From contig JAXLSU010000001.1 in NCBI GenBank assembly GCA_046330455.1, positions 372,001 to 436,000 on the forward strand: a DNA stretch of 64,000 nucleotides, written 5' to 3'. Both the position numbers and the translations under genes were made by a program. The notes beneath the pieces were generated by a model. It ran no database searches. It worked only from the letters and a program-made list of their open reading frames with translations, and was not told where the DNA came from. This DNA is from CAVQXR01 sp046330455. Its GTDB lineage: Bacteria; Actinomycetota; Thermoleophilia; Gaiellales; Gaiellaceae. Below are positions 34,699 through 42,478 of this stretch, in pieces (positions within the stretch are counted from its first letter, which is position 1; every line of letters begins with the position of its first letter).

Positions 34699-35406
34699 TC
34701 AGGCCACCGCCAGGGTCGCCCGTGCTCGTGCGGCGTCGACGAGGGAGCCGAGGATCAACGCACCGTCCACGGATCCGGCGAGGGAATCGACGGCATGCTC
34801 CGGATGCGGCATCAGGCCCATCACGTTGCCGCGGCGGTTCGTCACGCAGGCGATGTCGGCGACCGACCCGTTGGGGTTCTCGGCGGTCGCGTACCGGAGC
34901 ACGATCTGGCCGTTGGCCTCGAGGTCGGCGAGAAGCTCGGGCGGGGCGAAGTAGCAGCCTTCGCCGTGCTTTGCGGGAATCGTGAGGGGCTGGCCGGCGG
35001 TACAGCGCGAGGTGAACGGGGGCAGAGCCCGCTCGACGCGGAGGCCGATGTCGCGGCAGAGGAAGCGGAGGGATCGGTTGGGGAGCAGCACACCGGGCAG
35101 CAGGCCGGCCTCGCAGAGGATCTGGAACCCGTTGCAGATGCCGAGAACCGGTCCGCCGGCATCGGAGAAGTCCGAGACCGCGGCCATGACGGGCGAGAAG
35201 CGCGCGATCGCTCCGCAGCGCAGGTAGTCGCCATAGGAGAAGCCGCCCGGGAGCACGACGGCCTCGACGTCGGGCAGCGCTGCCTCGTCGTGCCACACGG
35301 GAACGGGCCGGGCGCCAACGTGCTCGAGCGCGAGTGCAGCATCCCCGTCGTCGAGCGACCCGGGAAACGTGATCACCGCGATCCGGGGCCGCGTGTCCGG
35401 GCTCAT
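34699..35406 (-). CDS. purQ: Phosphoribosylformylglycinamidine synthase, glutaminase subunit
   Basis: A 235-aa class I glutamine amidotransferase that supplies ammonia to PurL. The nucleophile elbow VLGICNGFQILCEAGLLPG near residue 87 and the catalytic His-Glu in LMPHPEHAVD near residue 200 are intact. The ATG overlaps the purS stop (ATGA). Confidence 0.96.
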   Translation of the reverse strand: MSPDTRPRIAVITFPGSLDDGDAALALEHVGARPVPVWHDEAALPDVEAVVLPGGFSYGDYLRCGAIARFSPVMAAVSDFSDAGGPVLGICNGFQILCEAGLLPGVLLPNRSLRFLCRDIGLRVERALPPFTSRCTAGQPLTIPAKHGEGCYFAPPELLADLEANGQIVLRYATAENPNGSVADIACVTNRRGNVMGLMPHPEHAVDSLAGSVDGALILGSLVDAARARATLAVA

Positions 35407-35654
35407 GGGGCTTCGCCGTCGGCGAGCTGGATCTCGTAGCTCTCGATCAGCGGGTTCGCAAGCAGGCTCTCGCACATCCGCTCGACCGCCGTGCGCGCCT
35501 CCTCGGCAGAGGTCGCCTCCAGCTCCAGCTCGATCAGGCGGCCCACACGTGCCTCGGTGACCGAGAACCCGAGGTGATCGAGACCACCGCGGACGGCCGC
35601 ACCCTGCGGATCGAGAATGCCGGGCTTCGGTCGCACGAGCACGGTCGCTCTCAT
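35403..35654 (-). CDS. purS: Phosphoribosylformylglycinamidine synthase, PurS subunit
   Basis: An 83-aa structural subunit that bridges PurL and PurQ. MRATVLVRPKPGILDPQGAA, followed by GLDHLGFSVTEARVGR and a C-terminal ANPLIESYEIQL, is the complete family pattern. Overlaps purC and purQ by 4 nt each. Confidence 0.95.
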   Translation of the reverse strand: MRATVLVRPKPGILDPQGAAVRGGLDHLGFSVTEARVGRLIELELEATSAEEARTAVERMCESLLANPLIESYEIQLADGEAP

Positions 35655-36559
35655 CGGCCACTCGCCTCCGGGTCGGTGCTCTGTTCGGCCGCGCCCCGTT
35701 CGAGGACGGTGCCCGGGTCAGCCAGGTACGTGTCGAACGGAATGCCCGCGATCCGCTCGAACGCTTCCACGTAGCGTGCCCTGGTCCCGGCGACGACGTC
35801 GTCCGGGAGCTCGGGGCCCGGGTAGGTCTTGTCCCAGCCGAGGCCCTCCGCGTAGTCGCGCACGTACTGCTTGTCGAACGAGGGCTGCGGGCGTCCGGGC
35901 TCGTACTCGTCGGCGGGCCAGAAGCGCGAGCTGTCGGGTGTCAGGGCCTCGTCTGCGAGGACGAGATCGCCGTTCTCGTCCTGCCCGAGCTCGAACTTCG
36001 TGTCGGCGAGGATGATTCCGCGGGAAGCGGCGTGGGCGGCGCCGAAGGAGTAGAGCGCAATCGAGATACGCTCGGCCTCGGCGAGGAGGTCGGCGCCGAC
36101 GAGCTCGGCCGCGTCGGCCTTCGAGATGTTCTGGTCGTGGCCCGTCTGCGCCTTCGTCGCGGGCGTGAAGATCGGCTCGGGAAGCCGGTCGGACTCGAGC
36201 AGGCCGGCCGGAAGCATGTGGCCCGAGGTGCTGCCGGTTCGCTGGTAGTCCTTCCATCCCGACCCGGCCAGGTAGCCCCGGACGACGCACTCGATCGGGA
36301 GCATCGTCAGGCGGCGGCACTCGGTCGATCGGCCGTCGGCCCGGAGCGCGAGCAAATGGTTGGCGCAGATGTCTCGCGTGCGCGCGAACCAGAAGCCCGA
36401 GAGCCCCGTCAGCACGCGTCCCTTGTCAGGGATCTCGGTCGGAAGGACGACGTCGAAGACCGAGATCCGGTCGCTCGCGACGAGCAGCAGCCGGCTCGCG
36501 TCGAGCTCGAAGATCTCCCGTACCTTGCCGCTCGCCACATGAACAGCGGCTTCAGACAT
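35651..36559 (-). CDS. purC: SAICAR synthase
   Basis: A 302-aa ATP-dependent phosphoribosylaminoimidazole-succinocarboxamide synthase. SGKVREIFELDASRLLLVAS near residue 10, SDRISVFDVVLPTEIPDKG and the signature region LADTKFELGQDENGDLVLAD near residue 200 are present; the length is that of the longer PurC form. It overlaps purB by 8 nt. Confidence 0.96.
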   Translation of the reverse strand: MSEAAVHVASGKVREIFELDASRLLLVASDRISVFDVVLPTEIPDKGRVLTGLSGFWFARTRDICANHLLALRADGRSTECRRLTMLPIECVVRGYLAGSGWKDYQRTGSTSGHMLPAGLLESDRLPEPIFTPATKAQTGHDQNISKADAAELVGADLLAEAERISIALYSFGAAHAASRGIILADTKFELGQDENGDLVLADEALTPDSSRFWPADEYEPGRPQPSFDKQYVRDYAEGLGWDKTYPGPELPDDVVAGTRARYVEAFERIAGIPFDTYLADPGTVLERGAAEQSTDPEASGR

Positions 36560-37877
36560 GCAGGGCCTCCCGTTTCAGGTCGAGCGCGGCAAGGCGCTCG
36601 AAGATGACGTCGATGTGGGCGAGCAGCGCGTCGGGGTCGAACGCATCGGCGATTCGCTTCGCTCCGAGTCGGTCGACGAGCTGCGGATCGGACTCGACGA
36701 GCAGCCTGAAATCGAGCTCCTCCTCCCACGCGCGAAGCGCGTGCGCCTGCACGAGCCTGTACGCTTCGTCCCGCTCGAGCCCCGCCTCGATCAGCGCAGT
36801 CAGCAGGCGCGGGCTGAAGACCAGGCCGTGGGCAGCGTCGAGGTTGCGCCGCATCCGAGCCGCGTCGACGACGAGGCCGTCGACGAGCCAGGTGAACCGG
36901 TCGAGCATGTAGTCGAGCGCGAGGAACGCGTCGGGAACGACCACGCGCTCGGCGCTCGAGTGCGAGATGTCCCGCTCGTGCCAGAGCGCGACGTTCTCGA
37001 GCGCGACGGTGGCGCCGGCCCGTACGACGCGCGCGAGGCCGCAGATTCGCTCGGCGACCACGGGGTTCTTCTTGTGCGGCATGGCCGAGGAGCCCTTCTG
37101 GCCCTTGCCGAACGGCTCCGTGACCTCCCGTACCTCGGTCCGCGCCAGGTGACGGATCTCGGTCGCGAAGCGCTCGAGCGATGCGGCGACGATCGCGAGG
37201 GTCGTCATCAGCTCGGCGAGCCGGTCGCGCGGGACGACCTGCGTGGCGGCCGGCTCGCGCTCGAGCCCGAGCGTCGCGCAGACGAGACGTTCGACCTCGG
37301 GCTCGCCGCCCGCGTAGACCCCGACCGTTCCCGAGAGCTTTCCGACCCGCAGGCTCTCGAGCGCCCGCCGGAGCCGGCCACGATCGCGATCGAGCTCGAA
37401 CGCCCAGCCGGCGAGCTTGGCGCCGAACGTGATCGGTTCGGCGTGTACCCCGTGCGTCCGGCCGACCATCGGGGTCGCCCGGTGCTCCTCGGCCCGGCGG
37501 ACGACCGCCGTGAGGGCCGCCTCGAGCCCCTCGAGGAGCAGACTGCCCGCCTCGCGAAGCTGGAGCGCGAGCGCCGTGTCGAGCACGTCCGAGGACGTCA
37601 GACCGTAGTGCAGCCAGCGTGCCGACGGGCCGACCTGCTCGGCGACCGCATCGACAAACGCGGCGAGGTCGTGGTGCGTACGCGCCTCGATCTCGGCGAC
37701 GCGCGCCGGCGACGGTGGTACCGCCCGTGCGCGGAGCTCCGCAGCATCCTCGCGCGGGACGATGCCGAGCTGCGACCACGCCTCCGTTGCCGCCAGCTCG
37801 ACCTCGAGCCAGTACGCGAGCTTCGACTCGTCCGACCAGACCGCTGCCATGGCCGGACGGGAGTAGCGGGCGATCAC
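36552..37877 (-). CDS. purB: Adenylosuccinate lyase
   Basis: A 441-aa fumarase/aspartase superfamily lyase acting twice in purine synthesis, on SAICAR and on adenylosuccinate. The signature GSSAMPHKKNP near residue 267, with its catalytic Ser loop, and TSSDVLDTALALQLREA near residue 93 are present. GTG start, 6 nt after TAGACT, so probably leaderless. First gene of purB-purC-purS-purQ. Confidence 0.97.
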   Translation of the reverse strand: MIARYSRPAMAAVWSDESKLAYWLEVELAATEAWSQLGIVPREDAAELRARAVPPSPARVAEIEARTHHDLAAFVDAVAEQVGPSARWLHYGLTSSDVLDTALALQLREAGSLLLEGLEAALTAVVRRAEEHRATPMVGRTHGVHAEPITFGAKLAGWAFELDRDRGRLRRALESLRVGKLSGTVGVYAGGEPEVERLVCATLGLEREPAATQVVPRDRLAELMTTLAIVAASLERFATEIRHLARTEVREVTEPFGKGQKGSSAMPHKKNPVVAERICGLARVVRAGATVALENVALWHERDISHSSAERVVVPDAFLALDYMLDRFTWLVDGLVVDAARMRRNLDAAHGLVFSPRLLTALIEAGLERDEAYRLVQAHALRAWEEELDFRLLVESDPQLVDRLGAKRIADAFDPDALLAHIDVIFERLAALDLKREALHV

Positions 37878-37883
37878 CCTCGT

Positions 37884-37943
37884 AGTCTAGTGCGGCGCCT
37901 CATGGCGTTCGACCGGAAGCCGCCGCCCCGGGGTCGGCCGCGA
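37884..37943 (-). promoter_or_regulatory. purB promoter within an element shared with purD
   Basis: Reading toward purB: TCGAAC (37912-37907), a 17-bp spacer, TAGACT (37889-37884), then 6 nt to the GTG. About 58 bp, including sequence upstream of the -35, is clearly related to 43695-43752 before purD. Confidence 0.65.
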
Positions 37944-38022
37944 TAGGGTTCGGACAGAATCACCGCTGACAGCCCGACGCATTCAGCAATCGCTTCGAGG
38001 ATGATGGTCTTCGATTCGATGC

Positions 38023-38331
38023 ATGCCGTTCTCATCGGGCACCGCGACGATCTCGGACTGCATGACGAGCGCGGCTGCGGTTGCGGTCGCCAACTGGGTG
38101 CCTGCGACCCGTACCTTCGCAGCCGCCAGCAGGATCGAACTCGTGCCGACCCCGACCTACGCCAGCCACCTGAACCCGGTCGGGTGTCACTTCTCGGCCC
38201 TCAGGCCGTTCGCCGTCTGCAGCGCTGACTACCTCGACAGGGACGCGTGCGGTGACCTGGACGCGGTCGCCCGCTGCAAACCGGCCGTCACCAGGATCAC
38301 GGCTACAGCGTTCTTGCGGCTTCCGCCGTAA
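38023..38331 (+). pseudogene. IS630-family transposase remnant, C-terminal part
   Basis: A 102-codon frame whose middle, ASRIELVPTPTYASHLNPVG then CHFSALRPFAVCSADYLDRD, is the C-terminal part of the DDE domain of IS630/Tc1-type transposases (compare the usual VELVFTPTYASWLNPIE). The catalytic Glu expected after LNP is replaced (VG for IE), the first part of the enzyme is absent and residues 1-30 do not fit, so it is inactive. Confidence 0.75.
38280..38328. repeat. Direct repeat, left copy (IS630 remnant tail)
   Basis: ACCGGCCGTCACC...TTCTTGCGGCTTCCGCCG is about 80 percent identical by eye to 41115-41164 in the same orientation. It brackets a 2.8-kb segment. Confidence 0.6.
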
Positions 38332-38455
38332 TGGTCGCGAGGCTGGCGCGCGCCGGTGGGGATTAGATCTGGAGGCATCAGGTCCCCCGGTCTTCGTCGG
38401 GAGTAGGGCTAGAGCAGGAGTCGCCCTGCGGAATCCAAGACGCGGGATGTGGTGG

Positions 38456-39016
38456 TCAGCGTAGGCGGATCACGGCGGGAGCGCCGGTGCTCGATTCGGC
38501 CATTCGGTCTATCACGCCGTAGCCGCAGGCGACGTAGCGTTCGTCCGGCGAGACGAGAAGGTCGACGCACCTGACATCGCCATGGGAGTCGTCGGCGATG
38601 AGGAATCGGGAATCGCCCGTGACCGTCCAGGGCCCGTATCGATTTCCCGGCTGAAGCTTGGGGCCTTGAACAGGCCGTTCGGGCTGCTGCGATGGCGTGA
38701 TGTCTGGATCGGTGCGTTCGGTGACTGATCCGGTGGGGACATCGATAGTGGCCGTTCCGCTGGCGGTGAGGAACACGACGGTCTCCTCGTCGATCCACTC
38801 GAAGGGGCGTGTCGGGGGCGCGTCGAAGGTGTAGCGCCATGTCTCCCCGATGCCGCGGGCCGGGTCCACGCGACGTTCGGCGCCCGCCGTGGTGAGCTTC
38901 TCGCCGACCAGCGCTCCAGTGGAACTCGACGTTGTGAAATAGCAGAGGTGAGAGCCCCCACGGGAACAAGGCTGCGGGTACGTGGCATGACCTCCATCTG
39001 CAACGAAACCCTTCAC
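38456..39016 (-). CDS. Hypothetical protein, possible beta-propeller fragment
   Basis: A 186-aa frame with strand-rich, repeat-like segments (EWIDEETVVFLTASGTATID, RYGPWTVTGDSRFLIADDS, LLVSPDERYVACGYGVID) resembling TolB/WD40-type propeller blades. It has no signal peptide and begins abruptly with GTG, so it looks like the 3' part of a larger gene cut off at the island boundary near 39010. Function unknown. Confidence 0.45.
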   Translation of the reverse strand: MKGFVADGGHATYPQPCSRGGSHLCYFTTSSSTGALVGEKLTTAGAERRVDPARGIGETWRYTFDAPPTRPFEWIDEETVVFLTASGTATIDVPTGSVTERTDPDITPSQQPERPVQGPKLQPGNRYGPWTVTGDSRFLIADDSHGDVRCVDLLVSPDERYVACGYGVIDRMAESSTGAPAVIRLR

Positions 39017-39028
39017 ACGTGTTGAAGT
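39012..39028. promoter_or_regulatory. Near-perfect palindrome with CACGTG core
   Basis: CTTCA-CACGTGT-TGAAG lies between two divergent unknown genes. It may be an operator; support is only the symmetry. Confidence 0.3.
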
Positions 39029-39067
39029 CGGTCAGTGCACGAGTCGGGCTCTTCTGAGACCTCGCAG

Positions 39068-39682
39068 ATGAGGCGTACAGGGGGAGTCACCCTGACCCGA
39101 TACTGGCAGCTTGCCGAGAAGGGCTGGATCGTGGCCTCCATCGGCAACGAGCTAATGCTCGACAAGGAGAAATTTACCGTCGGTACCCTCTTCAACTACA
39201 TTACTCAGACGCATCCCATGCTTTGGGGAACCTGGCTGAACCAGAAGAACCAGCGCATCTACCTTGATCACGTCAGAGTGTTCGATAACGAGGAGGAAGC
39301 CATCTCCTTCGGCGCGGCCAACAAGCAACTCTTCCTCTATAATTCGTTGACCGAAGAAGAACTCGACCTGAGGCCCTACTATGACCCGATCGAATACCAG
39401 CAAATTGAGCTACGAAGAACAGAGAGAGCGAGCCTACGCCTGGGCGGGGAGGCTCGACAAGTACTTGGCTTTGAAGAGCAAAGAGAGCGAGCCTACGCCT
39501 GGGCCAGAGGAACAGAAGCCGCCCTCCAAGAAGCCGCCTTCCAAGAAATAACCTCATCCTTCTTCCGCACCGTAGCCTGGAAAGACCTTATGGAAAAGGC
39601 TCAGCGGTTCAGGAATTCAGAACCTCGTAGCGTTCATCGTAAGAATCTGGCATCCCGCGATAAACATTGTCGGGCACACTAG
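39068..39682 (+). CDS. Unknown protein of the low-GC insert
   Basis: A 204-aa frame of visibly lower GC than its surroundings and with non-host codon use (TTT, ATT, AAT). The first 110 residues (RYWQLAEKGWIVASIGNELM, GTLFNYITQTHPMLWGTWLN, VFDNEEEAISFGAANKQLFL) read as a well-folded acidic protein. I recognise no family. Start uncertain: ATG 39068, upstream GTG 39035, or CTG 39098 after GGGGGAG. From about residue 105 it overlaps another ORF in a different frame, and its tail may not be real. Confidence 0.5.
   Translation: MRRTGGVTLTRYWQLAEKGWIVASIGNELMLDKEKFTVGTLFNYITQTHPMLWGTWLNQKNQRIYLDHVRVFDNEEEAISFGAANKQLFLYNSLTEEELDLRPYYDPIEYQQIELRRTERASLRLGGEARQVLGFEEQRERAYAWARGTEAALQEAAFQEITSSFFRTVAWKDLMEKAQRFRNSEPRSVHRKNLASRDKHCRAH
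39381..39551 (+). CDS. Small Lys/Pro-rich protein overlapping the unknown gene
   Basis: A 56-aa frame, +1 relative to the overlapping gene, with ATG at 39381 preceded by GAGG at 7 nt. It begins MTRSNTSKLSYEEQRERAYA and ends in a charged repeat KPPSKKPPSKK, a composition unlikely in a shadow frame. Low GC codon use matches the insert. The peptide EEQRERAYAWA is encoded again 59 bp later, but in the other frame. Function unknown. Confidence 0.5.
   Translation: MTRSNTSKLSYEEQRERAYAWAGRLDKYLALKSKESEPTPGPEEQKPPSKKPPSKK
39414..39503 (+). repeat. 59-bp-spaced direct duplication
   Basis: GAAGAACAGAGAGAGCGAGC... (39414-39444) and GAAGAGCAAAGAGAGCGAGC... (39473-39503) match at about 28 of 31 bases. 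The offset of 59 is not a multiple of three, so the copies are read in different frames. Confidence 0.8.
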
Positions 39683-39749
39683 AGACCAGATCATAGACCG
39701 TTCTTCCAATCGCATAGAGAATCACAGAGGGGAGATTCTCCTCGTTGTC

Positions 39750-41027
39750 TCAAACTCCCGCCCATCTTTTCTTGCGTATCCAATATACGTAGCATACGGA
39801 ATACTTACTGCGAGCCAAATAGAGTACGGCGGTGACGCGGACCCTGAGGCGGTGGCCGGCATCGTCCGGGCTGATCACGTAGGTCGATCCGGCCGCGGGG
39901 ATCAGGGTGCAGTTGCCTGCGGTGGTGCACCGGTACCACTGGTAGGTGAGGGTGGTGGTGCTGTCCCAGACGCCGGGGTCTGCGGTCGCGGTCTCGCCGA
40001 CGCTCGAGAGCTCGCCGAGGATCCGCGGCTGGGTTGTCGGGCTCGGGAGCCCGGACTGGTAGATGCTCTGCAGTTCGGTGTCGGTGAGGGCGCGGCGCCA
40101 GATGGTGGCTTCGTCGGCGGTGCCTTCGAGGTAGCCGTAGGTGCCTGAGCCGGAGGTGGGGTGGCCGCCGATGTAGGCGTAGGCGGGTGCGCCTTGGATG
40201 TTGACGGTGCTGGTGGCCGAGGCGACGGTCTGGCCGTTCACGTAGAGCTTCATGGTGGTTCCGTCGTAGCTGGCGGTGACCATTGTCCACTGGCCGGTCG
40301 GGATCTGTCCGGCGGGGGCGAGCAGCTCGCTGGTGGTGTTCTGGCCGTTCACATATCCGCGCCGGACGAATCGCAGCTGTCCGGTCGCGGGGCTGTCGGT
40401 CTGGGGGTTGAACAGCTTGCCCTTGATGTCCAGATACCAGCCGCTCCAGTTGCAGGTCGATGCCCAGCAGGGCGAGCCGATGATCCCGTTGTCGGGGTTT
40501 CGATGCAACGTCTCTGAGTGAACGACGGTGCGATAGCCGTTCCAGAACACCCAAACGTTGGCCGTGAACGCCTGGAGGCCCATCATCGCGAGCGGTGTGC
40601 AGGTGCCGGTCAACGGCGAGTACTGGCAGGACCGGCCAGGGATCCGCACATCCGAGAGACCACCGTTTGTGCCCGAGCCATAGTCCTGGGCGGCGCTTGC
40701 GTCGGCGATCGAGACCCCGCCCGAATCCCAGGTGCCCGGGATCGGCAGCCCTGTCGCGCCGCGCGCCAGGGTGTTGTCGGTGGAGGAGTAGTAGCCCTTG
40801 CCCGGGCCGCGGTAGCTCCCGTCAAGGCGAGGGTTGTTCCCGGCCCCGGGCACGATCTCCGGATGGACCCGCTCCACCGCGACCCCAGAGATCTCACCGA
40901 GGCTCCAGTGGAAGAGCGGCGTCGTCGCGTTCACCGCGTTCTGGTAGGAGGACTGCCCTGACGCCGGCGAGACGAAGAGAGCGCACGCCAAGACCAGCAC
41001 GACCGTGATCGACCAGACCAACCGCAT
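39750..41027 (-). CDS. Secreted LamG/Ig-like protein with replaced C terminus
   Basis: A 425-aa exported protein. Signal peptide at residues 1-24 (VVLVLACALFVSPASGQ); a LamG/concanavalin-type domain at about 30-320 (NVWVFWNGYR, GQWTMVTASYDGTTMKLYVN, IGGHPTSGSG, DEATIWRRALTDTELQSIY); then an Ig-like repeat (LTYQWYRCTTAGNCTLIPAA, DDAGHRLRVRVTA). After RVTA, where a strand such as TNAGGST is expected, the frame enters lower-GC DNA (near 39828) and ends in a basic tail, KYSVCYVYWIRKKRWAGV. The protein therefore appears truncated by the insert; homologues are long wall proteins. Confidence 0.75.
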   Translation of the reverse strand: MRLVWSITVVLVLACALFVSPASGQSSYQNAVNATTPLFHWSLGEISGVAVERVHPEIVPGAGNNPRLDGSYRGPGKGYYSSTDNTLARGATGLPIPGTWDSGGVSIADASAAQDYGSGTNGGLSDVRIPGRSCQYSPLTGTCTPLAMMGLQAFTANVWVFWNGYRTVVHSETLHRNPDNGIIGSPCWASTCNWSGWYLDIKGKLFNPQTDSPATGQLRFVRRGYVNGQNTTSELLAPAGQIPTGQWTMVTASYDGTTMKLYVNGQTVASATSTVNIQGAPAYAYIGGHPTSGSGTYGYLEGTADEATIWRRALTDTELQSIYQSGLPSPTTQPRILGELSSVGETATADPGVWDSTTTLTYQWYRCTTAGNCTLIPAAGSTYVISPDDAGHRLRVRVTAVLYLARSKYSVCYVYWIRKKRWAGV

Positions 41028-41114
41028 CCCGGGAACCCCCCACCGCAGCAGCAGGCTGACCGCCCGACCCTAACAAGACACGCCAGATCAAGATGTCCGA
41101 AACGGTTCCCGTTG

Positions 41115-41164
41115 ACCGGACGGCACAGAGGTCACGCCGTACACCGTTCTTGCTGTTTCCGCCG
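41115..41164. repeat. Direct repeat, right copy (second IS630 tail)
   Basis: ACCGGACGGCACAGAGG...TTCTTGCTGTTTCCGCCG; read in frame it ends TPFLLFPPR, parallel to TAFLRLPP at the end of the 38.0-kb transposase remnant. Confidence 0.55.
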
Positions 41165-41309
41165 CGAGACTGGTACGCCGTCTTGTCGGGGTAGCCGAAG
41201 CAATGCGTACCGCCCTCCACGGGCTGATGGCGAGGTGGCCGGCTGTCCGCCGGCCCCGCGTCCTCCGGTCCGCGCTCGCCGTCGTGCCGGCACGACGCAG
41301 GACGACGGG

Positions 41310-42008
41310 TCAGCAGCCGCGATCGACCCAGCGGGGTGGCGTGAGGTCGAGCCCGGCCCTGCGAGCGAGGGGCTTCAGCCGTGCCCGGTATGCCCGCATG
41401 CTCGCGCGCCGAAAGTCTCCGTGTGTCCGGCACTGCCACGCCCGGTAGTGCTCCCTGAAGTACGTGCTCTGCACGCTTTCGTTGTGCCCGATCACGTTGC
41501 CGACCGAGATCTCGAAGCGATTCATCAGGTAGGCCGTCAGCCTCAGCGACGCCTTCATCTGCGCCGTGTTGCCGAGCACCTGCGCGTCGCTCGTTCCCAC
41601 ATGCTCGATCCCGATCGCCCGGTGGTTCAGGCCTACCGTGTGCCGGCACCGCACCGTCAGCGGGACGAGCTGGTAGATCGTGCCGTCTCGATCGATGACG
41701 AAATGCGCGCAGACGCCCGGTAGCTCGTGCAGCTCGCTGTCCGGGGCGTTACCGGCAAACGTCCAGTACGCCGAGGAGAAGCTGTTCGAAGCGGTGAAGT
41801 GCTCGACGATCACCTTCGGGTTGCGGAGCCGCCACTCCGCCTGGCCGTAGTGGCGCTTCGAGTACGCGGCCATCTGGCTCTTGCGCTCCGCTCCGAACGG
41901 AATCGGCTTCCACACCGTCTGCGGCCTCGCCGCCTCCCCGTGGGCCGCAGTCACGCCCACGCCGAGGGCGACGGCTCCGAAGACGAGCAGGACGAGCAGC
42001 CGTCGCAT
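41310..42008 (-). CDS. Secreted N-acetylmuramoyl-L-alanine amidase (Amidase_2/PGRP)
   Basis: A 232-aa exported peptidoglycan amidase. Signal peptide at residues 1-24 (LLVLLVFGAVALGVGVTAAHG). The zinc site of the Amidase_2 fold is visible: VIVEHFTAS near residue 68, IGHNESVQS near residue 168 and CRTHGDFRR near residue 193; also HFVIDRDGTIYQLVP. It lies 44 bp after purE with its own TACCCT element 6 nt before the ATG. Confidence 0.88.
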   Translation of the reverse strand: MRRLLVLLVFGAVALGVGVTAAHGEAARPQTVWKPIPFGAERKSQMAAYSKRHYGQAEWRLRNPKVIVEHFTASNSFSSAYWTFAGNAPDSELHELPGVCAHFVIDRDGTIYQLVPLTVRCRHTVGLNHRAIGIEHVGTSDAQVLGNTAQMKASLRLTAYLMNRFEISVGNVIGHNESVQSTYFREHYRAWQCRTHGDFRRASMRAYRARLKPLARRAGLDLTPPRWVDRGC

Positions 42009-42014
42009 CGATCC

Positions 42015-42020
42015 AGGGTA
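42015..42020 (-). promoter_or_regulatory. -10 element of the amidase gene
   Basis: TACCCT, 6 nt (GGATCG), then ATG at 42008. Confidence 0.45.
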
Positions 42021-42052
42021 GCCGCGACGACGGTGAGCGGGCCTGGAAGCCG

Positions 42053-42478
42053 TCAGCTGCCGACGGCGAGGATCCTCGCGGCGAGAATCGCCGCATTCCT
42101 CGCTCCGTTCACGGAGACGCAGGCGACCGGTACCCCCGGAGGCATCTGGACGATCGAGAGGAGCGCATCGAGCCCACCCATCACGCTCTTCGACGACGTG
42201 AGCGGCACGCCGATCACCGGGAGGTCGGTGTACGCGGCGACGACGCCGGGCAACGCCGCGGCCATTCCGGCTCCCGCGATCAGCACCCTCGTTCCGCGCC
42301 CGGCGGCGGCCGCTGCGTACTCGGCCACCTCCTTCGGGTTGCGGTGGGCCGAGAGGACGAGCAGCTCGTTCGCGATCCCGCGCGCGTCCAGCTCGTCGCA
42401 GGCGGCCTGCATGGCCTCACGGTCGGACTCCGATCCGATCAGGAGGCCGACGAGCGGCGCGTTCTCGGGGTCAGGCAT
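42053..42478 (-). CDS. purE: N5-carboxyaminoimidazole ribonucleotide mutase
   Basis: A 141-aa class I PurE. The phosphate-binding LLIGSESDREAMQ at residue 12 and the catalytic LSAHRNPKEVAEYA near residue 42 are present, as is VPLTSSKSVMGGLDALLSIV. It overlaps purD by 8 nt. The partner purK is not in the window. Confidence 0.95.
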   Translation of the reverse strand: MPDPENAPLVGLLIGSESDREAMQAACDELDARGIANELLVLSAHRNPKEVAEYAAAAAGRGTRVLIAGAGMAAALPGVVAAYTDLPVIGVPLTSSKSVMGGLDALLSIVQMPPGVPVACVSVNGARNAAILAARILAVGS

